Positions 37,507 to 44,703 of a stretch of DNA of 64,000 nucleotides are shown one piece after another. The translations under genes and the position numbers were made by a program. The notes under the pieces are model-generated. The model saw only the letters and a list, made by a program, of their open reading frames with translations. It searched no databases and was not told where the DNA came from. The first letter of the stretch is position 1; every line of letters begins with the position of its first letter. The DNA comes from Aliiruegeria sabulilitoris (lineage in GTDB: Bacteria; Pseudomonadota; Alphaproteobacteria; Rhodobacterales; Rhodobacteraceae), in the NCBI RefSeq assembly GCF_001558155.1, contig NZ_LOAS01000001.1, positions 248,001-312,000 of the forward strand. Direction: 5' to 3'.

Positions 37507-37531
37507 GATGTACATACACGATGTACATACA
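37507..37531. repeat. Tandem 13-bp repeat
   Basis: GATGTACATACA occurs twice (37507-37518 and 37520-37531), one base apart. Each copy contains the palindrome TGTACA. Position upstream of the recombinase suggests a regulator or recombinase binding site. Confidence 0.6.
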
Positions 37532-37537
37532 GGTTGT

Positions 37538-37576
37538 GGGTCAGTGTGGGGGGTCCAGTATCCCCATTTTTGACCC
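37538..37576. other. Nested hairpin
   Basis: GGGTCA (37538-37543) pairs with TGACCC (37571-37576), with TGGGG (37547-37551) and CCCCA (37562-37566) pairing inside. It lies between the tandem repeat and the large inverted repeat. Confidence 0.5.
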
Positions 37577-37591
37577 GGTCATCATCGCTGA

Positions 37592-37675
37592 GAACACCAC
37601 CAGATCGGCATGAAGCAACGAACCCCGGAAAGGTGAAACCTTTCCGGTCCGCCCATGCCGATCTGGTGGTTGTTC
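37592..37675. repeat. 84-bp double inverted repeat
   Basis: The outer arms CCACCAGATCGGCATG (37597-37612) and its exact complement (37654-37669) are extended by GAACA/TGTTC with one bulged T. Within them lies a second perfect 10-bp hairpin, CCGGAAAGGT, loop GAA, ACCTTTCCGG (37625-37647). Such a strong cruciform in an island end suggests a recombination site or a very stable RNA. Confidence 0.75.
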
Positions 37676-37798
37676 TGTACAGGGTGTCTGATAGACAGGA
37701 TATCGCGCCGAGCAGGTCCAATGCTAGTCGGCTAGAAATCGACACACTGCATCCTAGACCTCCTAGTCGGCTTTGGTCGTCACCCGTAGACTTCGAAG

Positions 37799-37945
37799 AT
37801 GGATCAAGACGACTTCCTCAACCGCCACCTTGAACTCTGCCAACGCGTTTTCGAAGACATGATGCGCGACGGTTCTTGGCCGTGGCGCGATTCGCAAAAA
37901 TCTCCAGATCTGGTAGAGTCCGAGGGTAACGACGACAATGTATGA
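37799..37945 (+). CDS. 48-residue ORF coupled to the serine recombinase
   Basis: The frame from ATG at 37799 encodes 48 residues beginning MDQDDFLNRHLELCQRVFED and containing DGSWPWRDSQ and the acidic tail VESEGNDDNV. Its TGA overlaps the recombinase ATG (ATGA at 37942-37945), a sign of translational coupling. The composition (amphipathic helix, WPW motif, acidic end) looks like a genuine protein. From memory, similar short ORFs precede recombinases in other alphaproteobacterial elements. A recombination accessory role is a guess. Confidence 0.65.
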   Translation: MDQDDFLNRHLELCQRVFEDMMRDGSWPWRDSQKSPDLVESEGNDDNV

Positions 37946-39426
37946 AACCGTGTTTTGGGTACATCCGGGTGTCGTCCCAGAAGCAAGGCGAAGGGGTCTC
38001 ACTCGAAGCACAGAAAGATGCCATCACGGAATTTGCGAGTCGTGAGAACCTAGAGATCATCCGCTGGTTTGAAGAGAAGGAGACCGCCGCCAAGACGGGC
38101 CGGCGGGTTTTCAATGATATGATCAGGGAGCTCAAGCGCGGTCGCGCTGCGGGGCTCATCATCCACCGCATCGACCGCAGCGCCAGGAACTTCCTTGATT
38201 GGGGCCGGATAGGCGAACTCTCCGACAAAGGCATCGACGTGTACTTCGCCACTGAGAGCCTGGATTTCCGTTCTCGCGGCGGTCGCCTGGTCGCCGACAT
38301 CCAGATGGCTGTGGCCGCCGACTATTGCCGCAATCTCTCCATTGAAGCCCGCAAGGGCATCAACGGGCGACTGAAGCAGGGTCTCTATCCCTTCTATGCG
38401 CCGCTTGGGTACGAGAACCAGGGTGGCGGAAAGTTGAAGACGACTGACCCACTCCGGGCGCCGCTCATCAAACAGCTCTTCAATCTCTACCTCACCGGCG
38501 ATCACTCGATCCGGTCGCTGCACGCCGAGATGGTGAAACGTGGTCTCACCACACGCGGTGGAAAGCCAGTCTCACGCCGCACCATCGAAAACATCCTCCA
38601 GAACCGCTTCTACTGCGGCTTGACACAAAATGGCCGGACCGGCGAGGTGTTCCAAGGCAAACACAAACCACTGATCTCGGTGGCTGATTTCGCACGGATC
38701 AAAGCGATCAAGGAGGGGCGGTACACCAAGAAAAAGACCAAGCATGATCACCTGCTCAGGAAGCTCTTCCGCTGTGGCGGCAGCGGCACGCTGCTGACGC
38801 CTGAGCGGCAGAAGGGTCACGTGTATTACCGCTGCCACACAGCCGGCTGCGTCAAACAGACGGCCCGTGAGGAGCTCTTAGACGCCGCTGTGTTCCAGGG
38901 TCTCGGGCAGCTCCAGTTCACCGACGAGGACGTCGAGACCATGCGCGCGAAGTATGAGACCTGGGATATGCCAGCTCGACTTGAGGAAGAGCGCCAGAAC
39001 CTGAAACTGCGGCTGGCTGACGCCAAGGATCGCCTCGACCGTCTGACCGACTTCCTGCTCGACGGGACCCTTGATCGGGAAGCCTACGCCAGACGGCGGG
39101 AGACGCTGCAGATCGAGATTGCCGGCCTCAACGAAGACCTCCGGAATCTCAAGGAACGAGACGTATCCGCCGAGGACATCGAGAAATTCTTCGAACTCAT
39201 GAAAAGCCTTGCGGCGCTTTACGCCTCAGCAAAACCGCCGGCGAAACGGGGAATCATTGAGAATTGCTTTTCGAACCGAACCTGGACTGGTTCCCAGGTT
39301 GAACTTGAGCCGTCTGATCGGCTCGTGCGGGCCAAGACTGACATGCTTGCCCCATCTGGCGGGGGTACCCGAGACACTTTTCGAGCCTTGATCGAGATCT
39401 TCTATCCGAATGACATTTCAGGGTGA
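37942..39426 (+). CDS. Large serine recombinase
   Basis: A 494-residue site-specific recombinase. The N-terminal resolvase/invertase domain begins YIRVSSQKQGEGVSLEAQ, with S11 as the likely nucleophile and DRSARN holding a conserved arginine. The recombinase domain follows (GYENQGGGKLKTTDPLRAP to FYCGL), then a zinc-ribbon region with CGGSG and CHTAGC that lacks one usual cysteine, and a coiled coil at about 345-400. It should cut and join DNA at specific att sites by a 5'-phosphoserine intermediate. It is coupled to the 48-residue ORF. Confidence 0.93.
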   Translation: MKPCFGYIRVSSQKQGEGVSLEAQKDAITEFASRENLEIIRWFEEKETAAKTGRRVFNDMIRELKRGRAAGLIIHRIDRSARNFLDWGRIGELSDKGIDVYFATESLDFRSRGGRLVADIQMAVAADYCRNLSIEARKGINGRLKQGLYPFYAPLGYENQGGGKLKTTDPLRAPLIKQLFNLYLTGDHSIRSLHAEMVKRGLTTRGGKPVSRRTIENILQNRFYCGLTQNGRTGEVFQGKHKPLISVADFARIKAIKEGRYTKKKTKHDHLLRKLFRCGGSGTLLTPERQKGHVYYRCHTAGCVKQTAREELLDAAVFQGLGQLQFTDEDVETMRAKYETWDMPARLEEERQNLKLRLADAKDRLDRLTDFLLDGTLDREAYARRRETLQIEIAGLNEDLRNLKERDVSAEDIEKFFELMKSLAALYASAKPPAKRGIIENCFSNRTWTGSQVELEPSDRLVRAKTDMLAPSGGGTRDTFRALIEIFYPNDISG

Positions 39427-39453
39427 ACCCGTGCGACTCGTGCAGCTCGTGTC

Positions 39454-39705
39454 TCAAGTGCTCAACAGCTTCACTAACAGATCAACCGCAGCAGCGTTGT
39501 ATATCACGGGCGTCGCCGCAGAAACCTTTCCTGTCCTTTCGTATTGTTCTTCCTGCTTCTTGTTCCTGAAGTTGTACGCCGAATAGTCTGGGTCGCCCTT
39601 CATGCCATTGTCAGAGATTGCTTTCCAAATTTTGTTTTGCTTCGCCCCGGGAGCCTTTTTTGAAACCTCAGCTGCTAGCTCTAGCGCAGAAAGTGGATTA
39701 TTGGG
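39454..39705 (-). pseudogene. Possible C-terminal remnant of an unknown gene
   Basis: The minus strand is open for 83 codons after a TAG (39706-39708). It reads as a protein-like, lysine- and alanine-rich sequence including LSALELAAEVSKKAPGAKQ, KIWKAISDNGMKGDPDYSAY and TPVIYNAAAVDLLVKLL before TGA at 39454-39456. Only one ATG (39603) occurs inside, giving 49 residues. No start precedes the better-looking upstream part, so this is more likely the 3' stump of a gene lost when the island was assembled. I do not recognise the family. Confidence 0.4.
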
Positions 39706-39892
39706 CTATCTGAACACCTGCGCAGACTACGACTCGTCAGGCAGTTCCCCTGATGTTGCCATTAGCCTCACCCGACAGGAAGTGACAAACCTGATGCCGC
39801 GGAGCATTGGTCATTCAGGCACCCGCACGCGGAGGTTGACGATCGTCAGCCTCTTGCGGCAGTGTGCGGGAAACTCGTTGCGGGGAAAGATT

Positions 39893-41836
39893 TTGAGTAA
39901 GCAGGACGTTGTTGCCATTCGCGGTGACGCAGTTAAGGCGCTGATCGGAGCTGAGGCGGCCAGAGCGCAACTGCTAGCGGCTCTGTCGTTGGGCCCGGCG
40001 AGCATCTACAATTACCTGTATGCCGTGAAGTGTCGGATTAAGTCTGAGGACAGTTTTGTAAAAAAAGTTATAAAGAAGCAGAAAGAAAAAGACCCAGCTT
40101 ATCGCGCCAATGATGTTACGGATGTCATCGGACTAAGGCTATTGACCCTACACAGTCAAGAACTGCTACCTACGTGTAGGCGATTCATGGATTTTGTTCG
40201 CTTCGGAAGCTTGAATGATTGCAGACTGTTTGCGGGCCTTGACCCACTAGCTTCAATTAAAGAGGTGATAGTTTTCAGAACACCTTCCGCTCCACCTTCC
40301 TATATTGACTGCTACAACTTCTTCGAAAAGACATTTCGGAATGTGGACTCTGTTACCCCTAAGCTGGAAGAAACCCGGCAGCTCCCAGGCGAGAAAATGT
40401 ATTCCTCGATTCACATTGTATGCCTTTTGAATAGTTACCATCAGGGGCGGACCTCCATTGTGCCGCTTGAGGTACAGATTCGAACCGGGTTTGAGGACAT
40501 CTGGGGCGAAATCCAACACAAACTGGAATACAAGGCGGGAGACATTGAGTTTCCTGATGAGAGAATCGGCGAACTCTACAAAGAAACCGTCAGCGCCCTC
40601 GATACGCTGAAACGGCAAGTGGATATCTGCGGAGAGTCCGCTGACAAAATCCGGAATCAAATTGACCAGATCACAAGCATAAGCCTCCTGGATCCGCTTG
40701 GAGCGTTTCACGTTAACGGACAGATTGTTGATTCCCGTATTCATCACCCAGACATAAGGAACGACGTACCAGTTCCCGGGTTGGAGGAGCAACTTGTTGA
40801 GTTGGAGTCAACCATTCAGGATGCTCACACTCGGATCAATTTGTTTCTCAGTGATATGAGAAATGGGAGTCCGACGGATATTATTTCGAAACTGAAATCT
40901 TGCGTTGACCAGATTGATTCAATTCGTGGAAGCTATCGAGAAATTGATCAAGCACGTTACGAGTCCGATGGCTCTGCTAGGTACATTTTTTTCATGGAAG
41001 AAGCGCTATGTTTGTTTTGGATAGGTCGGATTCTGAAGATCTCAGGACGAACTAAGGAGAAGTCGGACGATTATTTTGCGCGGTCGGAGAGCATTTATCG
41101 GGGGGTCGTGAGCGATAATGCTTATCGACAGGATGCAATCTGCCGATATCGGCTTGGGCATGTATTGTTGTCCCAAGGCCGAATTGATGAGGCGTTTGGA
41201 TTCCTGGAGTTAGCCCATGAAAGACTAGAAGTTAGGAGGGACGATGTCACATCGTTGCCTCACTTTGAAATTGATCCTCATCACCTCTACGACATAAAAA
41301 TTAGGCGCCTTTTTGCATACTGCAACTGGGTCATATCGGAGAAGCTCGCAGAGTCGTCAAGAGAATCCGGGCTTGCTCCTCCTGAGTCAGAGCGCCGAGA
41401 GAAAATCGAGTTTGCGTTGCGGGAAAACGTAGCGATTTTGGATAAGTTCCAGGGTGAAAAGTTTCTTTCCAAACCAGACTACGAAAAGAATCTTCGCAAT
41501 GCGGCCAATGACGCGGTCTGTTACGCGTCAGATCTTGTGGAAATCTTGGGGAGCGTCGAGGCAGTTCGTTCCTTAGGTGTGGATCTCGAAGGACTGCTGG
41601 CAAAGGCTGTCGTTTTGGGGGTCGGGCAAAACACTTGGAAAGACGAGCACAGCTTGCTGATCGCCAAAGCGTACTTTGATGAGTCGGCCACTGATGATTC
41701 GGGCTTGCGCGATTTCCGGGAAAAGATAGTTGAAGGTCAACTCAAGCACCCAGCTCCCGCACCTGAAGAAGCTGACTACATGTTGCGGACAATCGATTCC
41801 GCGCTACAATATCTTGGGGGTCATGAAATGGCCTAA
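39893..41836 (+). CDS. RelA/SpoT-domain protein with long helical C-terminus
   Basis: A protein of about 647 residues from TTG 39893. The alarmone-synthetase domain (about 35-220) has RIKSEDSFVKK (48-58), DVIGLR (77-82), YSSIH (170-174) and LEVQIRT (E193) followed by WGEIQHKLEYK, so all synthetase motifs are present. No hydrolase HD domain or TGS/ACT regulatory domains are visible. The remaining ~420 residues look helical, with TPR-like stretches (FARSESIYRGVVSDNAYRQD, LGHVLLSQGRIDEAFGFLEL). The frame is open from ATG 39602, but that part is antisense to a remnant. GGGGAAAG supports 39893; TTG 39878 is another option. It is AT-richer than its neighbours. Confidence 0.8.
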   Translation: MSKQDVVAIRGDAVKALIGAEAARAQLLAALSLGPASIYNYLYAVKCRIKSEDSFVKKVIKKQKEKDPAYRANDVTDVIGLRLLTLHSQELLPTCRRFMDFVRFGSLNDCRLFAGLDPLASIKEVIVFRTPSAPPSYIDCYNFFEKTFRNVDSVTPKLEETRQLPGEKMYSSIHIVCLLNSYHQGRTSIVPLEVQIRTGFEDIWGEIQHKLEYKAGDIEFPDERIGELYKETVSALDTLKRQVDICGESADKIRNQIDQITSISLLDPLGAFHVNGQIVDSRIHHPDIRNDVPVPGLEEQLVELESTIQDAHTRINLFLSDMRNGSPTDIISKLKSCVDQIDSIRGSYREIDQARYESDGSARYIFFMEEALCLFWIGRILKISGRTKEKSDDYFARSESIYRGVVSDNAYRQDAICRYRLGHVLLSQGRIDEAFGFLELAHERLEVRRDDVTSLPHFEIDPHHLYDIKIRRLFAYCNWVISEKLAESSRESGLAPPESERREKIEFALRENVAILDKFQGEKFLSKPDYEKNLRNAANDAVCYASDLVEILGSVEAVRSLGVDLEGLLAKAVVLGVGQNTWKDEHSLLIAKAYFDESATDDSGLRDFREKIVEGQLKHPAPAPEEADYMLRTIDSALQYLGGHEMA

Positions 41837-41872
41837 ATCTTGTACCATCAACTGGGAGGAAAGGAGAGCCAT

Positions 41873-41899
41873 ATGGCGATTCCAGTAATCGGAGACTAA
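41873..41899 (+). CDS. Eight-codon ORF with a strong ribosome binding site
   Basis: ATG at 41873 begins an eight-residue frame (MAIPVIGD) ending in TAA. It is preceded by the purine-rich GGGAGGAAAGGAGAG (41854-41868) and followed 15 bases later by a terminator. It could be a leader peptide, a decayed gene start, or chance. Confidence 0.3.
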   Translation: MAIPVIGD

Positions 41900-41913
41900 T
41901 CTGAAACCCAAGC

Positions 41914-41946
41914 AAGGCCGGCGTTGACGTCGGCCTTTCTTCTTTT
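41914..41946 (+). terminator. Rho-independent terminator after the RelA/SpoT gene
   Basis: AAGGCCG (41914-41920) pairs with CGGCCTT (41931-41937) and is followed by the T-rich TTTCTTCTTTT. Confidence 0.75.
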
Positions 41947-41993
41947 CGCCGAACGTGGTTCTCTGGATTCTGGTCACGGGCTCGCGCTCGATG

Positions 41994-43178
41994 TCAAGTT
42001 CTCGCAAACTGGTCGCATAGGTCTGCCCATTTCCGCATCAGCTCAACCCGCTGATCCCAGTACGTTGCCCGGTTGTACGTCCGACGGATGGCGTTTCGGT
42101 CCTGGTGCGCCAGCGCAGCTTCGATCACATCGGGGTCGTAGCCGCGATTGTTAAGGATGGTGCTCGCCGTCGCTCGAAAGCCGTGTGACGTGACCTCGTC
42201 TTTCGAGTACCCCATCCTCCGAATGGCCGAATTGAATGCGTTCTCGGAAAGCCACTTGCGGTTAGATTGAAGGGACGGGAACAGGAGTTCGACACCTTCA
42301 ATTTCAGGCCAGTTTCGCCCTAAGACATCCATGGCCTGCTCCGATAGGGGCACTACATGTTCTCTGCGCATCTTGGTGCGTTCGGCCGGAATGGTCCATG
42401 TTTGCTTCTCACGGTCGAACTCTTGCTTCTTGGCGCCACGCACCTCACCGGGGCGGGTCATGGTCAAAATCTGAAACTTAATGGCATCCTTGATCACGCC
42501 GGCGCCGGTATAATCATCAAGATCGCGCAGGAACTGCCCGAACGCTTTCTCATCGGTAATCGCCGCGCGGTTGGTGACCTTTACCGGCAGCAACGCCCCT
42601 CTGACTGCATAAGTCGGGTCGTTCTCCGCCCGTAGCGTGACCACAGCTAAGCGGAATACGCCCGATAGCGTGCCGCGGAGTTTCTTCGCCGTCTCACGCC
42701 GGCCGCTGTGCTCGACCTTCTTGAGGAGGTGCAGGATTTCAGCCGAGGTGATCTCATTGATCGGTCGGTGATGGAGCTCTTCTGCGAGTGTGTGAATGTG
42801 CCAGATCTTCTTCCGCATCGTCGCGTCGGCGAGCTCACGGTCATACGCCATCTGCAGGTACTCTTCCGCAACGAGAAGGAAGGTCGTCCGTGCTTGCGTC
42901 TCCGCTTCGATCTGATCGAGGCGCTTCTGCACGGCAGGGTCGGTGCCCGCGTCGAGCTGATCGCGGATTTCGTCGCGCTTCTGCCGCGCGTCGCGGAGCG
43001 ACACCACCGGATACGAACCGTGCGCGATCGTGCGCTCTTTCCCGTCGAGCTGATACTTCTGGCGCCAGAGCTTCGAGCCGTTTGGCTTCACGAGGACGAA
43101 CAGACCGAGCGAGTCATAGAGCTTGTACGGCCGTTCCTTGGCCTTTGCCTTCTTGATCTTGAGGTCTGTGAGCGCCAT
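41994..43178 (-). CDS. P4-type tyrosine integrase
   Basis: A 394-residue site-specific integrase. The N-terminal DUF4102 arm-binding domain begins MALTDLKIKKAKAKERPYKL. A SAM-like core-binding domain follows, then the catalytic domain with R in MTRPGEVRG, HxxR in SHGFRATAST, H in LAHQDRN and nucleophile Y in RRTYNRATYW. ATG at 43178 is chosen because GGGAGGTGAT lies just upstream; an in-frame start 51 bases earlier lacks this. It lies next to tRNA-Leu, whose 3' end is the presumed attachment site. Confidence 0.95.
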   Translation of the reverse strand: MALTDLKIKKAKAKERPYKLYDSLGLFVLVKPNGSKLWRQKYQLDGKERTIAHGSYPVVSLRDARQKRDEIRDQLDAGTDPAVQKRLDQIEAETQARTTFLLVAEEYLQMAYDRELADATMRKKIWHIHTLAEELHHRPINEITSAEILHLLKKVEHSGRRETAKKLRGTLSGVFRLAVVTLRAENDPTYAVRGALLPVKVTNRAAITDEKAFGQFLRDLDDYTGAGVIKDAIKFQILTMTRPGEVRGAKKQEFDREKQTWTIPAERTKMRREHVVPLSEQAMDVLGRNWPEIEGVELLFPSLQSNRKWLSENAFNSAIRRMGYSKDEVTSHGFRATASTILNNRGYDPDVIEAALAHQDRNAIRRTYNRATYWDQRVELMRKWADLCDQFART

Positions 43179-43253
43179 TGGGGTATCACCTCCCGAACTG
43201 GTCCCTGATACCCCAGATCGGTACCCCAAATTGGTGGGGTATTGGGTGGGGTA
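43178..43253. repeat. Five copies of TGGGGTA around the integrase start
   Basis: TGGGGTA or its complement occurs at 43178-43184, 43209-43215, 43222-43228, 43235-43241 and 43247-43253, in both orientations. The middle pair forms TACCCCA, AATTGG, TGGGGTA. The array lies between the integrase start and the att core, as expected for integrase arm-type or excisionase sites. Confidence 0.65.
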
Positions 43254-43335
43254 GCATGTTCAGCTATGGGCAAAAGCATAGACCGAAAACAGACAAAAAG
43301 TCCATGTTTTCGTGCGGTTATGAGGAGGTATGTTC

Positions 43336-43363
43336 GGAAGAAATGGTGCCCAGGAGAGGACTC
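43336..43363. repeat. Right attachment-site repeat (tRNA-Leu 3' end)
   Basis: Matches 37142-37168 as described for the left copy. It covers the CCA end, acceptor 3' strand and part of the T-arm of tRNA-Leu, plus eight bases beyond. Confidence 0.65.
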
Positions 43364-43430
43364 GAACCTCCACGTCCATACGGACACTAGCACCTGAAGC
43401 TAGCGCGTCTACCAATTCCGCCACCTGGGC
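43344..43430 (-). tRNA. tRNA-Leu (CAG)
   Basis: An 87-base gene including encoded CCA. The acceptor stem is GCCCAGG with CCTGGGC, discriminator A, then CCA. The anticodon arm is CTAGC, loop TTCAGGT, GCTAG, giving anticodon CAG. A long variable arm (TGTCCGTATGGACG) is typical of class II leucine tRNA, and the T-arm is GGAGG, TTCGAGT, CCTCT. It is intact despite serving as the island attachment site. Confidence 0.97.
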
Positions 43431-43449
43431 CGGTGTCGTGAGCGCGGTG

Positions 43450-43476
43450 ATTATATCCGGTGCCGAGAGGTGTCAA
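43450..43476 (-). promoter_or_regulatory. Promoter of tRNA-Leu
   Basis: On the minus strand a perfect TTGACA (43471-43476) and perfect TATAAT (43450-43455) are separated by 15 bases, slightly short of optimal. The start point would fall about a dozen bases before the tRNA 5' end. Confidence 0.7.
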
Positions 43477-43612
43477 CGCCAATCAGGGAGTTTTTTCACT
43501 CCTTTGCTCTTTCTCAAGAAGCAAGGTGGAGTGGCGCGACGCAATCGCTGCTTGTTCGTTTGCCGACTCAGCGCTATCTCGATGCGTGAGCCACCGAACG
43601 GAGGAAACTTAC

Positions 43613-44593
43613 ATGACCAAACTCGTCACGATTTTTGGCGGCTCCGGTTTCGTCGGACGCTATATCGCCCGCCGCATGGCCAAGGAAGGCTGGCGGGTGC
43701 GGGTCGCGACCCGGGTCCCCGACGAGAACCTCTTCGTGCGCACCTTTGGTGAAGTCGGACAGGTCGAACCGGTTGCTTGCAATATCCGCGACGAAGACTC
43801 GGTGCGTGACGTGATCCATGGCGCGGATGCCGTGGTCAATTGCGTCGGGATTCTCGCCGAGTTCCGGAAAAACACGTTTGAAGCGGTGCAGATCGACGGA
43901 CCCGAACGGATCGCACGCCTTGCGAAGGAAGCCGGTGTAACGGCGATGGTCCACCTCTCCGCGATTGGCGCCGACGCGACGTCCGAATCGCAATATTCCC
44001 GCACCAAGGCCGCTGGCGAAGAAGCCGTCCTCCAGCACATGCCGAACGCGGTTATCCTGCGGCCATCGGTGATTTTCGGTCCGGAAGACGAATTCTTCAA
44101 CCGTTTTGCCTCGATGTCGCGCTTCGGCCCTGTGCTGAACATCATCGGTGCCGATACGAAGTTTCAGCCTGTCTATGTCGATGACGTGGCCAAGGCGGCG
44201 GTGGCCGGTGTAACGGGCGCGGCAGAACCCGGTATCTACGAGCTTGGCGGGCCGGATGTGGCGAGCTTCCGGGACTGGATCAAGCTCATGCTCAAGATCG
44301 TGCGCCGCGAACGGCTGATCAACGACATGCCCACCGGTCTCGCCAATCTGATGGCAGGTGGCTTCGGCATTCTTCAGAAGGTCACGCTGGGAAATATCGA
44401 GGCACCGCTGACCCGCGACCAGATCAAGAACCTCAAGCGGGACAATGTCGTGAGCGAGGGCGCCAAGACATTTGCCGATCTCGGGATCGAACCGCTCGCG
44501 GCCAAGGCCGTGTTGCCGGATTACCTGTGGCGTTTCCGCCCCGGCGGTCAGTTCGAGGCGCTCACGGAATCGGCAGGCAACCTGAAGGCCTGA
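43613..44593 (+). CDS. NDUFA9-like NAD-binding reductase (atypical SDR)
   Basis: A 326-residue protein with the N-terminal Rossmann motif IFGGSGFVGRYIARRM and the extended/atypical SDR pattern of the complex I NDUFA9 subunit family (VNCVGILAEFRKNTFEAVQ, YSRTKAAGEEAVL, RPSVIFGPEDEFFNRF). In alphaproteobacteria such genes often stand alone; related mitochondrial proteins bind NADPH and stabilise complex I. ATG at 43613 follows GGAGGAAA at 43600-43607. The longer ORF upstream runs through the tRNA flank and is rejected. A terminator follows. Confidence 0.88.
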   Translation: MTKLVTIFGGSGFVGRYIARRMAKEGWRVRVATRVPDENLFVRTFGEVGQVEPVACNIRDEDSVRDVIHGADAVVNCVGILAEFRKNTFEAVQIDGPERIARLAKEAGVTAMVHLSAIGADATSESQYSRTKAAGEEAVLQHMPNAVILRPSVIFGPEDEFFNRFASMSRFGPVLNIIGADTKFQPVYVDDVAKAAVAGVTGAAEPGIYELGGPDVASFRDWIKLMLKIVRRERLINDMPTGLANLMAGGFGILQKVTLGNIEAPLTRDQIKNLKRDNVVSEGAKTFADLGIEPLAAKAVLPDYLWRFRPGGQFEALTESAGNLKA

Positions 44594-44613
44594 GGAAACA
44601 CGGGAAGCTATTC

Positions 44614-44647
44614 AAAAGGGTCGGCTCCACGCCGACCCTTTTCGTTT
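44614..44647. terminator. Terminator between the NDUFA9-like gene and uppP
   Basis: Perfect 12-bp stem AAAAGGGTCGGC (44614-44625), loop TCCAC, GCCGACCCTTTT (44631-44642), with T and A runs on opposite strands, so it can end both convergent transcripts. Confidence 0.85.
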
Positions 44648-44703
44648 GAAAGACCCGAACTCAAAGGCTGGGTGCAGACCCCTATATGCCCATTCCTGGT
44701 CCG

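Larger units (their letters stand above)
37142..43363. mobile_element. Genomic island integrated at tRNA-Leu(CAG)
   Basis: A 6.2-kb island bounded by imperfect direct repeats at 37142-37168 and 43336-43363; the right copy is the 3' end of tRNA-Leu and its flank. Contents from left to right: a structured non-coding region, a 48-residue ORF, a serine recombinase, a RelA/SpoT-domain gene, a tiny ORF, and a tyrosine integrase reading away from the tRNA. Base composition is visibly AT-richer in the RelA/SpoT gene than in the flanking chromosome. The integrase next to the tRNA is the classical P4-type island arrangement. Confidence 0.8.

Noticed and set aside
37213-37833. A 206-codon frame in the island left end
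   Set aside because: It crosses three stem-loops and a tandem repeat, has no ribosome binding site, and ends inside the better-supported 48-residue ORF region.
39602-39892. The N-terminal 97 codons of the longest RelA/SpoT frame
   Set aside because: Weak ribosome binding site at 39602 and the opposite strand encodes a more protein-like sequence; TTG 39893 with GGGGAAAG is preferred, although the longer form cannot be excluded.
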